NCBI RefSeq assembly: GCF_027667425.1
Contig: NZ_JAQEGR010000013.1
Coordinates: forward strand, 1-64,000
Direction: 5' to 3'
DNA length: 64,000 bases
Source: Fusicatenibacter saccharivorans
GTDB lineage: Bacteria; Bacillota; Clostridia; Lachnospirales; Lachnospiraceae
Shown here: positions 26,732 through 36,636 of the stretch, piece by piece
How the letters are laid out: each line of letters starts with the position of its first letter
Position numbering within the stretch: the stretch's first letter is position 1
Notes under the pieces: model-generated
The model's database searches: none
Told to the model about the DNA's origin: nothing
Seen by the model: the letters and a program-made list of their open reading frames with translations, nothing else
Program-made: the position numbers and the translations under genes

Positions 26732-28309
26732 ATGGAATTTGTATTCGAACATGCAACCATGATTGCCGTGATCGCCGTTGTGGTGATCATTCTTGCCATT
26801 CTGGCGAGCGGTTATGTGAAGGCGCCGCCGGATACCGCATTTATTATTTCCGGTTTCCAAAAAGGCCAGCGGATCCTGATCGGTAAAGCCGGCATCAAGC
26901 TCCCATTCTTTGAGCGGCTGGACAAGCTGAGTCTGAAGCTGGTAGCGATTGATGTGAAGACGAGCGACGCCGTGCCGACCGCTGACTACATCAATATTCA
27001 GGTGGATGCAGCCGTCAACATCAAAGTCGGGGACGAACCGCAGAAGCTCCAGAAAGCATCCCAGAACTTCCTGAACCGCGACAGCGAATATATTGCCAAG
27101 GTTGCAAGAGAAGTCCTTGAAGGAAACATGCGTGAGATCGTTGGAAAGATGCGTCTGGAAGAGATGGTTTCCGACCGTCAGAAGTTTGCGGAGCTGGTCA
27201 AAGAAAATGCAGAACCGGACCTGGCTGCGATGGGACTTGACATCATCAGCTTCAACGTACAGAATTTCGTTGATTCCAATCAGGTCATTGAAAACCTCGG
27301 TATCGACAATATCGTAAAAATCAAGAAATCCGCGGCGATCGCCCGTGCCAATTCCGAGAAAGAAATCAAAATTGCCCAGGCGCGTGCAAATAAAGAGGCG
27401 AACGATGAGCGCGTTCTTGCCGAGACTGAGATCGCAAAGAAAAACAACGATCTGGCAATCAAGTCGGCAGAGCTGAAAAAAGAGTCCGATATCAAAAAGG
27501 CAGAGGCAGATGCAGCGTACAAGATTCAGGAAGAGCAGCAGAGAAAAGAGCTGGAAATCACTTCCGCGAATGCGAACATCGCCCGTCAGGAGCGCGAGGT
27601 TGAGCTCCGTGCCAGAGAAGTAGAAGTAACCGAGAAATCCCTCGAGGCAGAAGTCAAGAAGAAAGCCGAGGCCGAGCGTTACGCAAAACAGCAGCAGGCA
27701 GAGGCAGATTTGTACCGCCGTCAGAAAGACGCAGAGGCAGACCAGTTCGAAAAAATCCGCGAGGCGGAGGCAAAGAAAGCCCAGGCAGAAGCCCAGCGCT
27801 ATGCGATGGAGCAGGAAGCACTCGGTATCAAGGCAAAAGGTGAGGCGGAAGCCGCATCCATCCGTGCCCAGGCACTTGCAGAGGCCGAAGGTATGGAGAA
27901 GAAAGCTGAGGCTTACCAGCGCTACAACAAAGCCGCAATGGCAGAGATGATGATCAAGGTTCTGCCGGAGATCGCCGGAAAGATCGCAGAGCCGCTCAGC
28001 CAGATCGACAAGATTACGATCATCGGCGGCGGAAGCGAAGACAACGGCATCGGCTCCGTAGCGGGCAATGTGCCGGTGGTGATGGCAAAGCTGTTTGAGT
28101 CGATGAAAGAGGCGACCGGTGTCGATCTCTCCGAAATCATGAGAGCCGATACATACGATGCAAAAGTAAACCGCAACATTCAGATCTCCAGCCCGGAAGA
28201 GCTCAAAGAGTATCTGAAAGCAGAAGCCGGAAAGGCAGCAGCGGATGCAGAAAGCCCGGAAAAAGCGGAAGCATCCGAACCGGTGCAGAAAGACGGCAGC
28301 GAGCAGTAA
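26732..28309 (+). CDS. floT: Flotillin-like membrane scaffold protein
   Basis: 525 residues. An N-terminal membrane segment (about 8-30) is followed by an SPFH/band-7 domain (about 30-200). A long Ala/Glu/Lys-rich coiled coil with EAEA repeats runs to about 400, followed by a C-terminal globular part with GKIAEPLSQIDKI and a short disordered, acidic tail. This matches FloT/YqiK, which organises ordered membrane microdomains and oligomerises at the inner leaflet. The ATG at 26732 has AAGGGAGG at ideal spacing. An NfeD partner, often adjacent, is not seen here. A strong bidirectional terminator follows. Confidence 0.9.
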   Translation: MEFVFEHATMIAVIAVVVIILAILASGYVKAPPDTAFIISGFQKGQRILIGKAGIKLPFFERLDKLSLKLVAIDVKTSDAVPTADYINIQVDAAVNIKVGDEPQKLQKASQNFLNRDSEYIAKVAREVLEGNMREIVGKMRLEEMVSDRQKFAELVKENAEPDLAAMGLDIISFNVQNFVDSNQVIENLGIDNIVKIKKSAAIARANSEKEIKIAQARANKEANDERVLAETEIAKKNNDLAIKSAELKKESDIKKAEADAAYKIQEEQQRKELEITSANANIARQEREVELRAREVEVTEKSLEAEVKKKAEAERYAKQQQAEADLYRRQKDAEADQFEKIREAEAKKAQAEAQRYAMEQEALGIKAKGEAEAASIRAQALAEAEGMEKKAEAYQRYNKAAMAEMMIKVLPEIAGKIAEPLSQIDKITIIGGGSEDNGIGSVAGNVPVVMAKLFESMKEATGVDLSEIMRADTYDAKVNRNIQISSPEELKEYLKAEAGKAAADAESPEKAEASEPVQKDGSEQ

Positions 28310-28333
28310 ATCCAGAACGGATCATAAAAACAG

Positions 28334-28383
28334 AAAAAGAGGCAGGGATCCAGAAAAATTTCTTGAGGATCCTGCCTCTTTTG
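28334..28383. terminator. Bidirectional terminator between flotillin and LysR genes
   Basis: AAAAGAGGCAGGGATCC pairs with GGATCCTGCCTCTTTT apart from one bulged base. The A- and T-flanks serve both strands. Confidence 0.8.
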
Positions 28384-28402
28384 ACGTATAGATCGGAAAA
28401 AG

Positions 28403-29302
28403 TTATTCGGCGCCTTTTTCCAGCATGCTCATGAACTCTTTTGCCGCCTGCGGGATCGGCAGATGGGAGCTGTGGGCAACGACAAGCTGGCGCGGCGGAA
28501 GCTCCTCCACGAGGTCGAGCTGGAAGGCCGCCGTCTCTTTTACAAGGCAGTAGTCCGGCACAAACGCGATGCCAAGGCCGATACTCGCCAGGTCGATCAG
28601 AAGATCGTTGCTGCCAAGCTCAATTTCCGGCACGAGGTCGAGCTGGAACCGCTGAAACTGGCTGTGCAGGAACTCACTCGTCGTACTCTTGCGGTCGAGC
28701 ATCAGAATCGGGTACTGCAGCAGCTCTTTTAAGTGAACCGGCCTGTTTTCCAGTTCCGGGTAATATTCGCCGTTCGCGATGAAGATATCGTGGAACGAAT
28801 GAATCGGAATCGTGTGAAGACGGCTGGAAAGATGCGAGTTTGGATAATTGGTCACGATGAAATCCACCTGGCCGGATTCCAGCAGATCGACACACTGGGT
28901 CGAAGTCTGGTTTGTCACCTTGATGTGGACATTCGGAAAGGAGCGGTGGAAACGGTTCAGGTACGGAACAAGGAAATAGCGGCAGATTGTGTCGCTCGCG
29001 CCGATGCGGAGCTGGCCGCCGCCAAGCGTTCCCGCTTCCATAATCTGTGCTTCACCGCGCGCAATCAGGTTGATCGCAGGCTCTACGTGGCGCAGCAGCG
29101 TTTCTCCCTCCGGCGTTAACTGCACGCGCTTTGTACTGCGGATAAAGAGCGTGATTCCAAGCTTTTTCTCCAGAACCTTGATCGACTGGCTGACCGCCGA
29201 CTGCGAGATAAAAAGCAGCTTGGAGGCCTCGGAAAAACTGAGTGTGGTGGCAACGTAATAGAAAACCTTATATAACTCGTAATTAATATCCAAAATAAGC
29301 AC
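28403..29302 (-). CDS. LysR-family transcriptional regulator
   Basis: 299 residues. It has an N-terminal winged helix (LSFSEASKLLFISQSAVSQS, then LGITLFIRSTKRVQLTPEG) followed by the periplasmic-binding-protein-like effector domain (about 90-295). It resembles CysL/CbbR-type members. LysR proteins usually control a divergent neighbour, but upstream lies a decayed kinase, so its target is probably elsewhere. The start codon at 29302 is preceded by AAGAGGTG on the minus strand. Confidence 0.85.
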   Translation of the reverse strand: MLILDINYELYKVFYYVATTLSFSEASKLLFISQSAVSQSIKVLEKKLGITLFIRSTKRVQLTPEGETLLRHVEPAINLIARGEAQIMEAGTLGGGQLRIGASDTICRYFLVPYLNRFHRSFPNVHIKVTNQTSTQCVDLLESGQVDFIVTNYPNSHLSSRLHTIPIHSFHDIFIANGEYYPELENRPVHLKELLQYPILMLDRKSTTSEFLHSQFQRFQLDLVPEIELGSNDLLIDLASIGLGIAFVPDYCLVKETAAFQLDLVEELPPRQLVVAHSSHLPIPQAAKEFMSMLEKGAE

Positions 29303-29440
29303 CTCTTATAAAATATGATATCTTCACTCTAGCACACTTCCCCGAAAGAATGCAAGAAAAAATCTGCCGGAACCGTGAACTTTTTCTCCTCTTTTTCGAG
29401 TAAGAGAAAATTCACGGTTCCGGCAGATAAGAAAGGGGAA

Positions 29441-30035
29441 TCAGCCAAGCACTTTGGCAATGGCGCCGTCCGGCGTGCGGATCTGGCGCGTTGCAGAGTA
29501 TCCGTCGAGTTTCGGCATCTGAATATCCATCAGCACCAGATCGAACTGATCCGGCGCTGCGGTGCGGAGCGTCTCAACGGCAACATCGCCGTCGTCTGCA
29601 AGGCTGACGGAAAATCCGGCGTTCGAAAGGAGCTCCATCGCGATTTCCTGTACCATATGGCTGACGTTGATCGCCATGCCAAGTCCCGTACCCTGAATGC
29701 CGCTGACCGTAGAAGTCTCCTCGCGTGTAAACGATTCAAAGAGGTGCTCCTGGAATTCCCGGCTTATGCCGATGCCGTTGTCGCGGACGTGGAATTCGTA
29801 GAGCGCATACCCTTTTTTATAGTACGGTTTCTGAATAATACGGACAATGATGGTGCTGCCGTTCTGTGTGAATTTCGTGGCATTGCTCAGCAGATTCAGC
29901 AGAATCTGGTTCAGGCGGAAAAAGGTGCTGGCCGGAGGTGGAAATCTTGTTCAGGTATTCCTGCACCTGGTCCGGCTGATTGACGTGGGCGGCAGCCAGA
30001 GCGGTAAAGCCGATGATCGCATTCATCCGAAAAAA
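29441..30035 (-). pseudogene. Decayed hybrid histidine kinase
   Basis: On the minus strand, pieces of one kinase appear in order. MNAIIGFTALAAAHV (HisKA, at about 30030-29990) is followed by a deletion that shifts the frame near 29925. RLNQILLNLLSNATKFT and DNGIGIS and GTGLGMAIN (HATPase) come next, then a second in-frame deletion. QEIAMELLSNAGF and LVLMDIQMPKLDGYSA (receiver) end at a premature stop at 29441. The 5' sensor region and the H-box histidine are missing, and the receiver is cut short. At least three deletions are needed, so it is non-functional. Confidence 0.75.
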
Positions 30036-30202
30036 CAGATTTTGTTCCGGAATGAAAATGGGAAACAAAAGTTACTTTACATATAAAAGAGCAGAACAGG
30101 AAGAAATTTTGAAAAAAATTGAAGAAAATTACAAATTATTGTGGAATATGTGGAAAAAATATGGTAGGATGGGGGAGAAGAGAAAAGTGGTTTCAAAATG
30201 TT

Positions 30203-30216
30203 ACTTAACGTTCAGT
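30203..30216. promoter_or_regulatory. Candidate LacI operator upstream of the GH20 gene
   Basis: ACTTAACGTTCAGT is a near-perfect palindrome around a central CG, the usual form of LacI-family operators, 49 bases before the GH20 start. The 9-mer ACTTAACGT recurs at 37772-37780 next to the LacI gene. The remaining bases between the kinase remnant and the GH20 gene hold no recognisable gene. Confidence 0.45.
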
Positions 30217-30264
30217 GAAAGTTCTATGGTTACAAAGAAAACAAAAAACAAGAGGAGAAGGAAA

Positions 30265-32136
30265 ATGAAATTTTTACCAAAACCAAAAGAGGTAAAACTC
30301 CTGACGGGGGAACATGCACTCTGCTATGACGGCAGAATTGTACTGGATGGCAGACTGCTGGGAAATGGGGATACGTATGCGAAAGTGCTGCAGAAGGGAA
30401 TCAAAAAGGAAACCGGAATGCAGTACGATATCGGATACGGCGTTCCGGGAAGAAAAGAGACCGGCGCGATTGTGCTGGAACTGGATGAGACAAGGAAAAG
30501 CCAGCAGTATGTGCTGCAGGTGACAGAGGAGGAAATCCGCATCCAGGGCGGAGACGGAGCCGGCGTGCTCTACGGTGTGCAGACGCTGTGCCAGATGATG
30601 CACGAATACGGTGCACTGCTTCCTGCCGTGCGGATCGAGGATGAGCCGGATCTGCCGGTGCGCGGCTATTATCTCGATGAGACGAGAGGCCGTGTGCTGA
30701 CACTTTCCTATTTAAAACAGGTGGCAGACCGCATGGCGTACTACAAGCTGAACCAGCTGCAGCTCTATGTGGAGCACACGTATCTGTTCTCCGGACTTTC
30801 CGAGATGTGGCGCGATGAGACGCCGCTTACGGCAGAGGAAATCCGCGAGCTGGATGCGTACTGCGCAAAGCTTCATATCGAATTGGTGCCGTCGATCGCA
30901 ACGTTCGGCCATCTGTACATGCTGCTCTCCACAAAGAGCTATGGCGACCTCTGTGAATTCCCAGACAGCTGGAAAGAGCCGTTTTCCTTCTGGGACCGGA
31001 TGCAGCATCACACGGTGGATGTCTCCGGCGGCAGAGCGATCGAGCTGATCAAGGCCATGATCGAGGAGTACATGGCGCTTTTTGCCACGGATAAATTCAA
31101 CATCTGCGCGGACGAAACGTTCGACCTTGGAAAAGGAAAATCGAAACCGCTGGCAGACGAGAAAGGCGTTCACCGCCTGTATATCGACTATGTAAAAGAG
31201 CTCTGCGAGTTTCTCGTGGCAAAAGGCAAAAAGCCGATGTTCTGGGGCGATATCATCTGCGCACAGCCGGAGCTGATCAAAGAGCTGCCAGAGGAAACCG
31301 TCTGCCTGACCTGGGGCTATGCAGCCGAGCAGAGAGAGCATGAGGCAAAAGTGATGGCGGAAGCTGGTGCAAGACAGTATCTCTGTCCTGGGGTCGGCGG
31401 CTGGAACCAGTGGATGAACCTGGTGGAGAACAGCTACAAAAATATCGCACGGATGTGCGGCTATGCGAGAAAATACCATGCGGAAGGTGTTCTGAACACA
31501 GACTGGGGTGACTGCGGCCACATCAATCAGCCGGACTTTTCCCTTCCTGGCATGATCTATGGAGCCGTCTTCTCCTGGGGAGACGATACCGACAGCTTTG
31601 AGGAGCTGAATGAACAGATTTCCCGTCTGGCCTACGGCGACCGGAGCGGAAAATTCGTTTCCTATATGGCAAAAACGGCAGAATGCTCCATCTTTGACTG
31701 GTGGGATGCCAACGTCGTTTACGAGGAAAAAGTGCTCGGTCATCCGAACAACCGGAATGCGCTGTTTGACGCGAGAATCCAGGATGAGGCGAAGCGTGCA
31801 GCTGCAAAGGAAACAATTGCGGCTCTGAAAAAAGAACTGAAAAAGACAGCCGGTGCTCTGGAAGAATCCTGCCGTCCAATGGTTCCGGTGCTGGAACTCA
31901 CGATGGAAGCGATTGACATCTGGAATGAGACGGGTGCGAGACTGTGTGATATCGAGCTTGGAAAAGAAAAAGATGAGGCAGCCTGCGCGGCACTTGCGGG
32001 ACGGCTGGAAACCTGGTTTATGAAGTATAAAGCGTCCTGGAGAAGCATCAGCAAAGAAGGCGATCTGCACCACATTGCGGAAATTGTATTCTGGTATGCC
32101 GATATTCTGCGGGGAAGAAAACCGTACGAAAAATAA
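30265..32136 (+). CDS. GH20 beta-N-acetylhexosaminidase, cytosolic
   Basis: 623 residues, without a signal peptide. It has an N-terminal alpha/beta domain (about 1-115), then the GH20 TIM barrel beginning at VRGYYLDETRGR, and a C-terminal helical extension. The catalytic Asp-Glu pair is Asp283-Glu284 in ICADETFDLG, in which the substrate acetamido group takes part in the reaction. It should remove terminal beta-linked GlcNAc or GalNAc from imported oligosaccharides. The ATG at 30265 follows AGGAGAAGG; the frame is open further upstream only because it crosses the decayed kinase. It starts the glycan locus, and a LacI-type operator candidate lies in its leader. The exact linkage preference is unknown. 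Confidence 0.88.
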   Translation: MKFLPKPKEVKLLTGEHALCYDGRIVLDGRLLGNGDTYAKVLQKGIKKETGMQYDIGYGVPGRKETGAIVLELDETRKSQQYVLQVTEEEIRIQGGDGAGVLYGVQTLCQMMHEYGALLPAVRIEDEPDLPVRGYYLDETRGRVLTLSYLKQVADRMAYYKLNQLQLYVEHTYLFSGLSEMWRDETPLTAEEIRELDAYCAKLHIELVPSIATFGHLYMLLSTKSYGDLCEFPDSWKEPFSFWDRMQHHTVDVSGGRAIELIKAMIEEYMALFATDKFNICADETFDLGKGKSKPLADEKGVHRLYIDYVKELCEFLVAKGKKPMFWGDIICAQPELIKELPEETVCLTWGYAAEQREHEAKVMAEAGARQYLCPGVGGWNQWMNLVENSYKNIARMCGYARKYHAEGVLNTDWGDCGHINQPDFSLPGMIYGAVFSWGDDTDSFEELNEQISRLAYGDRSGKFVSYMAKTAECSIFDWWDANVVYEEKVLGHPNNRNALFDARIQDEAKRAAAKETIAALKKELKKTAGALEESCRPMVPVLELTMEAIDIWNETGARLCDIELGKEKDEAACAALAGRLETWFMKYKASWRSISKEGDLHHIAEIVFWYADILRGRKPYEK

Positions 32137-32158
32137 AAAAATCTGTTTGTAAACAAAA

Positions 32159-32197
32159 TGAACAGAAAAAGAGAATAAATGAACGATAAAAAGTAAC
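32159..32197 (+). promoter_or_regulatory. TGAAC-repeat regulatory region upstream of GH130
   Basis: TGAACA (32159-32164), TGAACG (32180-32185, inside AAATGAACGATAAA) and TAAC (32194-32197) occur in the same order as upstream of the GH3 gene; the 10-mer AAATGAACGA is shared. A further TGAACA lies at 32224-32229. They may be half sites for the local LacI regulator. Confidence 0.4.
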
Positions 32198-32351
32198 AAA
32201 GAAAACGAAAATTTACATAAAAGTGAACAAAAACACTTGACTTTTGCGCAGAAATGGACGAAGATAGAAGTATCGGATCGAAAGATCAAAAATGTCCGTA
32301 TGGCGTGACAAGAGAGAAAGAAAAAAATAATTTTCACAGAGGGAAACAATC

Positions 32352-33341
32352 ATGAGTAAAATCATCGGAAACAATCTGCCGGATATGCCTTGGCAGGAAA
32401 AACCAGCAGGAGAGCACATGCCGGTATGGCGCTATGATCAGAACCCGATCATCGGCCGTTACGAGCAGAAACGTTCCAACAGTATCTTCAACAGCGCAGT
32501 CGTACCGTTCGAGGACGGATACGTAGGTGTATTCCGCTGCGACAGCCGTTCCATCAGCATGGACATCTTCGTTGGAAGAAGTAAAGACGGTATCCACTGG
32601 GAGATCGAGGATGAACCGATCAAATTTGAGGGCGCTGACGAGGAGATTCTGACAAGAGAGTACCGTTATGACCCGCGTGTCTGCAAAATCGACGACAAAT
32701 ACTATGTAACCTGGTGCAACGGCTATCACGGCCCGACCATCGGTGTTGCTTACACCTATGACTTCAAGAAATTCGTTCAGCTTGAGAACGCATTCCTTCC
32801 ATTCAACCGTAACGGCGTGCTGTTCCCGAGAAAGATCAACGGCTACTACATGATGATGAGCCGTCCAAGCGACAACGGCCATACACCGTTCGGCGATATC
32901 TTTGTCAGCCAGAGTAAAGATATGGAATTCTGGGGAAGACACCGTCACATGATGAGCCCGGTCCGCGGCGATGAGTCTGCATGGCAGTGCACCAAGATCG
33001 GTGCCGGCCCGGTTCCGATCGAAACAGATGAGGGATGGCTGCTGATCTACCACGGCGTTATCACAACCTGCAACGGATACGTATATCGTATGGGATGCGC
33101 ACTGCTTGATATCGACGAGCCGTGGAAAGTAAAATACAGAACGAAAGACTATATTATGGCTCCGATCACCCAGTACGAGTGCATGGGTGATGTTCCGAAC
33201 GTAGTATTCCCGTGCGCAACCTTAAGCGATGCAGCAACCGGAAGAATCACTATCTACTACGGATGCGCAGATACTGTAACCGGTATGGCATTCACAACCG
33301 TAGATGAGCTGCTGAACTATGTGAAAGAGAATAGCCTTTGA
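32352..33341 (+). CDS. GH130 beta-1,4-mannosyl-N-acetylglucosamine phosphorylase-like protein
   Basis: 329 residues, cytosolic, five-bladed beta-propeller of family GH130. YDPRVCKIDDKYYVTW carries the general acid Asp107. RNGVLFPRKI and SAWQCTKIGAGP line the sugar and phosphate site. The motif set resembles the subgroup that phosphorolyses Man-beta-1,4-GlcNAc from N-glycan cores, giving mannose-1-phosphate and GlcNAc. Related enzymes act on other beta-mannosides, so specificity is inferred from sequence pattern and context (GH38, GH20, GH18, GH29 nearby). The ribosome site is AGAGGGAAAC. The gene is followed by its own terminator, so it may be transcribed separately from GH38. Confidence 0.87.
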   Translation: MSKIIGNNLPDMPWQEKPAGEHMPVWRYDQNPIIGRYEQKRSNSIFNSAVVPFEDGYVGVFRCDSRSISMDIFVGRSKDGIHWEIEDEPIKFEGADEEILTREYRYDPRVCKIDDKYYVTWCNGYHGPTIGVAYTYDFKKFVQLENAFLPFNRNGVLFPRKINGYYMMMSRPSDNGHTPFGDIFVSQSKDMEFWGRHRHMMSPVRGDESAWQCTKIGAGPVPIETDEGWLLIYHGVITTCNGYVYRMGCALLDIDEPWKVKYRTKDYIMAPITQYECMGDVPNVVFPCATLSDAATGRITIYYGCADTVTGMAFTTVDELLNYVKENSL

Positions 33342-33366
33342 TTTATAAGATAACTTAAAAAGCGAC

Positions 33367-33423
33367 AAGTCCGCCGGGCTTACGGGTGAAAGAAGCCTGC
33401 AGGTCCGGCGGACTTTCTTTTTA
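33367..33423 (+). terminator. Terminator after the GH130 gene
   Basis: An eleven-base stem, AAGTCCGCCGG / CCGGCGGACTT, is followed by TCTTTTT. Confidence 0.8.
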
Positions 33424-33456
33424 AAAATGACCCCATGGAAAGCATAAGGAGGCACT

Positions 33457-36400
33457 ATGAAATTTGTAAAAGAGCGTGTGAACGTGATCTGCCAGGAACT
33501 GGCAAGACTTTCGATTTCACAGAAAATCAAAATCACCGATATGCAGGTGAAAAACGGATGCTATATCACACCGGCAGAGGCCGATGCATCAAAAGAGCCG
33601 TGGACATCGTTTGATACGGTCAATGACCGCTGGTACGGACCGGACAAACATTACTGGTTCCGCACCACCATCACCATTCCGGAGAGTTTCGATGGAAAAA
33701 ATCTCTGGATGAGAGTCCATGCAGGACTGGACGACTGGGATGACGGAAGAAACCCGCAGTTCCTGCTGTTTGCAAACGGCGAAGTGATCCAGGGTATGGA
33801 TATCAACCACCGCGAAGTACTTGTAAGAGAAAACGCAAAGGCCGGTGAAAAAATCCAGCTTGACCTGCAGTCCTACACCGGAACGCTGCACAGCGAGTTC
33901 CGTCTGCTGGCAGACCTTGAGGAGCATGATGCGAAAATCGAGGAGATCTATTACGACCTTATCGTTCCGATGCAGGGCCTGAACCGTATGGACGAGGATA
34001 ATAAAACGCGTCTGGATCTCGAAACCGCACTGACCAACACGATCAATCTGCTGGACCTGCGCAAGCCGTACAGTAAAGAGTTCTACGCTTCCATCGAAGA
34101 GGCAGAAAAATGCATCCAGGAAGAGATCTATGAAAAAATGGGCGGCTGGGACGAAGTTGTGGCAACGTGCATCGGCCACACCCACATTGATGTGGCATGG
34201 CTGTGGACGATTGACCAGGTTCGCCAGAAATCCTGCCGAAGCTTTGCAACGGTATTAAAACTGATGGAGGAGTATCCGAACTATCACTTCATGTCGAGCC
34301 AGCCGAAGCTCTACAGCTTTGTCAAAGAAAGACACCCGGAAGTGTACGAGAAAATCCGCCAGAGAGTCAAAGAAGGACGCTGGGAGCCGGAAGGCGGCAT
34401 GTGGGTTGAGGCAGACTGCAACCTGACTTCAGGAGAGTCCCTCGTGCGCCAGTTCCTGTTCGGAAAACGCTTTTTCAAAGAAGAGTTTGGCGTGGACAAC
34501 AAGATCCTGTGGCTGCCGGATGTCTTCGGATACAGCGCAGCGATGCCGCAGATTCTGAAAAAATGCGGAATTGACTACTTCATGACGACCAAACTGGCAT
34601 GGAACGAGTTCAACAAAGTGCCGTACGATACGATGAACTGGGAAGGCATCGACGGAAGTGAAGTATTCACTCATATGATCACAACGCTCGGCGTCGGACA
34701 GCCGGAGACGAGCTTCTTTACCACATACAACGGAATGCTGCACCCGGATGCCATCATGGGCGGATGGGACCGCTACCAGAACAAGGACATCAACAACGAT
34801 ATCCTGATCAGCTACGGCTACGGAGACGGCGGCGGCGGCCCGACCAGAAGAATGCTGGAGACATCCAAACGTATGGAAAAAGGCATCAAAGGTGTGCCGA
34901 AAGTACGCCAGGCATTTGCGAGAACGTATTTCGACGAGCTGCATGAGAAGGTAAAAGACAGCAAACGCCTCCCAACCTGGATCGGCGAACTGTATTTTGA
35001 GTTCCACCGCGGAACATACACCTCGATGGCACGCAACAAACGCGGCAACCGTAAGAGCGAGTACGCGATGATGGAATTAGAGCTTCTGTCCGTTCTGGCC
35101 GAAAACGCCGGAAAAGCATACCCGACCGAAGAACTGAACCGCATGTGGGAGATGATCCTGACCAACCAGTTCCACGATATTCTGCCGGGCTCCTCGATCC
35201 ATGAGGTATATGAGCAGACGAAGAAAGAATATGCAGAGATTGCGGAGACATCAGCAAAACTGATCGGCGAGCGCATGGAAGCACTCTGCGGAACAAAAGA
35301 CGAGAGCGTGACCGTATGGAACACTCTCGGCCACAGAAGAAACGACGTTGTTGTACTCGGTGAGACCGCGGCAGAAGCCATGACCGACGGAACCACCGTA
35401 TATCCGGTACAGCAGACGAAAGACGGAGCCATTGTCTATGCAGAAAACCTGCCGTCCAAAGGATATCAGGTTCTGCGCCCGACGAGCGGAGCCGCTGCGG
35501 AAACGCCATTTGCTGTAACAGAAGCTGGAGAGGGCTATACCCTTGAGACTCCGTTCTACACGATCCAGATCGATGCAAACGGTGAATTCACTTCCTTGTT
35601 TGATAAAGAGAATGACCGCGAAGTGCTTCAGAGCGGAACAACCGGCAACGAGCTGCGTATCTATGAGGACAAACCTCTGCAGTACAGCGCATGGAACCTG
35701 GATATCTTCCATACCGAGAAATCCTGGAAGGTGGAGGGTGTACGCCGCATGGAGTGGACAGAAAACGGTCCGGTCCGCGCAACACTGGAAATTGAGCGCG
35801 AAGTGATGGACACCGTCATCCGCCAGCAGATCCATTTCTATGCAAAAGACCGCAGAATCGACTTCGAAACCTACGTTGACTGGAAGTTCGCCGAGCATGT
35901 ACTGAAAGTTCACTTCCCGGTAGACGTTCACAGCGACGAGGCAACTTTCGATATCCAGTTCGGTAATGTGACAAGAAAACTGCACACCAACACAAGCTGG
36001 GATCAGGCAAGATTCGAAGTATGCGGCCACAAATGGGCTGATATCTCAGAGGGAAGCTACGGCGTCAGCCTGATGAACGACTGCAAGTACGGCTATTCCA
36101 TGAAGAACCGTGTGATGACGCAGACTCTGATCAAATCCGGAACTGAGCCGAACCTGACCGCAGACCAGGAAGAGCATTTCTTTACTTACTCTCTGTATCC
36201 GCACGCAGGAACATGGCGTGAGGCAGGCACCGAGCAGGAAGCTCTGAACCTGAACGTACCGGCAAAAGCAGTTGCAGGTGCAGCAGAGAAAGACCGCATG
36301 GAATTCCTGTCTGTAGACAAACGCGACGTAGTGCTTGAGACTGTGAAGAAGGCAGAGGACGGCGACGGCGTAATCGTTCGTCTGTACGAGGTGGAGAATG

Positions 36401-36567
36401 CAAGAACGAAAGTGACCCTGCACTGCGCAGAGGCAATTGCATCCGCTGAGGAGACCGACCTTCTCGAGAACCCGATCGAGGGCGCGCTTGGTGTGAAGGA
36501 GAACGAGATTGAGCTTACGATCAAGCCGTATGAGATCCGTACGATCCGCATCCGCACCGCGAAGTAA
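33457..36567 (+). CDS. GH38 alpha-mannosidase, Man2C1/Ams1-like
   Basis: 1,036 residues, without a signal peptide. An N-terminal beta domain (about 1-220) is followed by the GH38 catalytic domain, with zinc ligands and active site in CIGHTHIDVAWLW (His241, His243, Asp245) and the nucleophile Asp355 in LWLPDVFGYSAA. A helical linker and large C-terminal beta domains complete it. Length and layout match the cytosolic/vacuolar Man2C1-Ams1 group rather than Golgi enzymes. It should trim alpha-linked mannose from high-mannose or paucimannose oligosaccharides, exposing Man-beta-1,4-GlcNAc for the GH130 enzyme. AAGGAGG precedes the start. There is no overlap with neighbours. Confidence 0.9.
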   Translation: MKFVKERVNVICQELARLSISQKIKITDMQVKNGCYITPAEADASKEPWTSFDTVNDRWYGPDKHYWFRTTITIPESFDGKNLWMRVHAGLDDWDDGRNPQFLLFANGEVIQGMDINHREVLVRENAKAGEKIQLDLQSYTGTLHSEFRLLADLEEHDAKIEEIYYDLIVPMQGLNRMDEDNKTRLDLETALTNTINLLDLRKPYSKEFYASIEEAEKCIQEEIYEKMGGWDEVVATCIGHTHIDVAWLWTIDQVRQKSCRSFATVLKLMEEYPNYHFMSSQPKLYSFVKERHPEVYEKIRQRVKEGRWEPEGGMWVEADCNLTSGESLVRQFLFGKRFFKEEFGVDNKILWLPDVFGYSAAMPQILKKCGIDYFMTTKLAWNEFNKVPYDTMNWEGIDGSEVFTHMITTLGVGQPETSFFTTYNGMLHPDAIMGGWDRYQNKDINNDILISYGYGDGGGGPTRRMLETSKRMEKGIKGVPKVRQAFARTYFDELHEKVKDSKRLPTWIGELYFEFHRGTYTSMARNKRGNRKSEYAMMELELLSVLAENAGKAYPTEELNRMWEMILTNQFHDILPGSSIHEVYEQTKKEYAEIAETSAKLIGERMEALCGTKDESVTVWNTLGHRRNDVVVLGETAAEAMTDGTTVYPVQQTKDGAIVYAENLPSKGYQVLRPTSGAAAETPFAVTEAGEGYTLETPFYTIQIDANGEFTSLFDKENDREVLQSGTTGNELRIYEDKPLQYSAWNLDIFHTEKSWKVEGVRRMEWTENGPVRATLEIEREVMDTVIRQQIHFYAKDRRIDFETYVDWKFAEHVLKVHFPVDVHSDEATFDIQFGNVTRKLHTNTSWDQARFEVCGHKWADISEGSYGVSLMNDCKYGYSMKNRVMTQTLIKSGTEPNLTADQEEHFFTYSLYPHAGTWREAGTEQEALNLNVPAKAVAGAAEKDRMEFLSVDKRDVVLETVKKAEDGDGVIVRLYEVENARTKVTLHCAEAIASAEETDLLENPIEGALGVKENEIELTIKPYEIRTIRIRTAK

Positions 36568-36593
36568 GAAAACAGAAATAAAATATAGAAATC

Positions 36594-36618
36594 ACAATTG
36601 GTCCACTGGACCAATTGT
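36594..36618. repeat. Perfect 11-bp palindrome between convergent genes
   Basis: ACAATTGGTCC and GGACCAATTGT flank a 3-base loop, between GH38 and the LacI gene. It has no T-run, so it is not a classic terminator; it could be a protein-binding site or an mRNA 3' stabiliser. Confidence 0.5.
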
Positions 36619-36636
36619 TGATATGCCGAGCAACAG

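Noticed and set aside
29980..30264. Upstream in-frame extension of the GH20 gene
   Set aside because: It runs antisense through the HisKA remnant of the decayed kinase and lacks a ribosome site, while AGGAGAAGG precedes the ATG at 30265.
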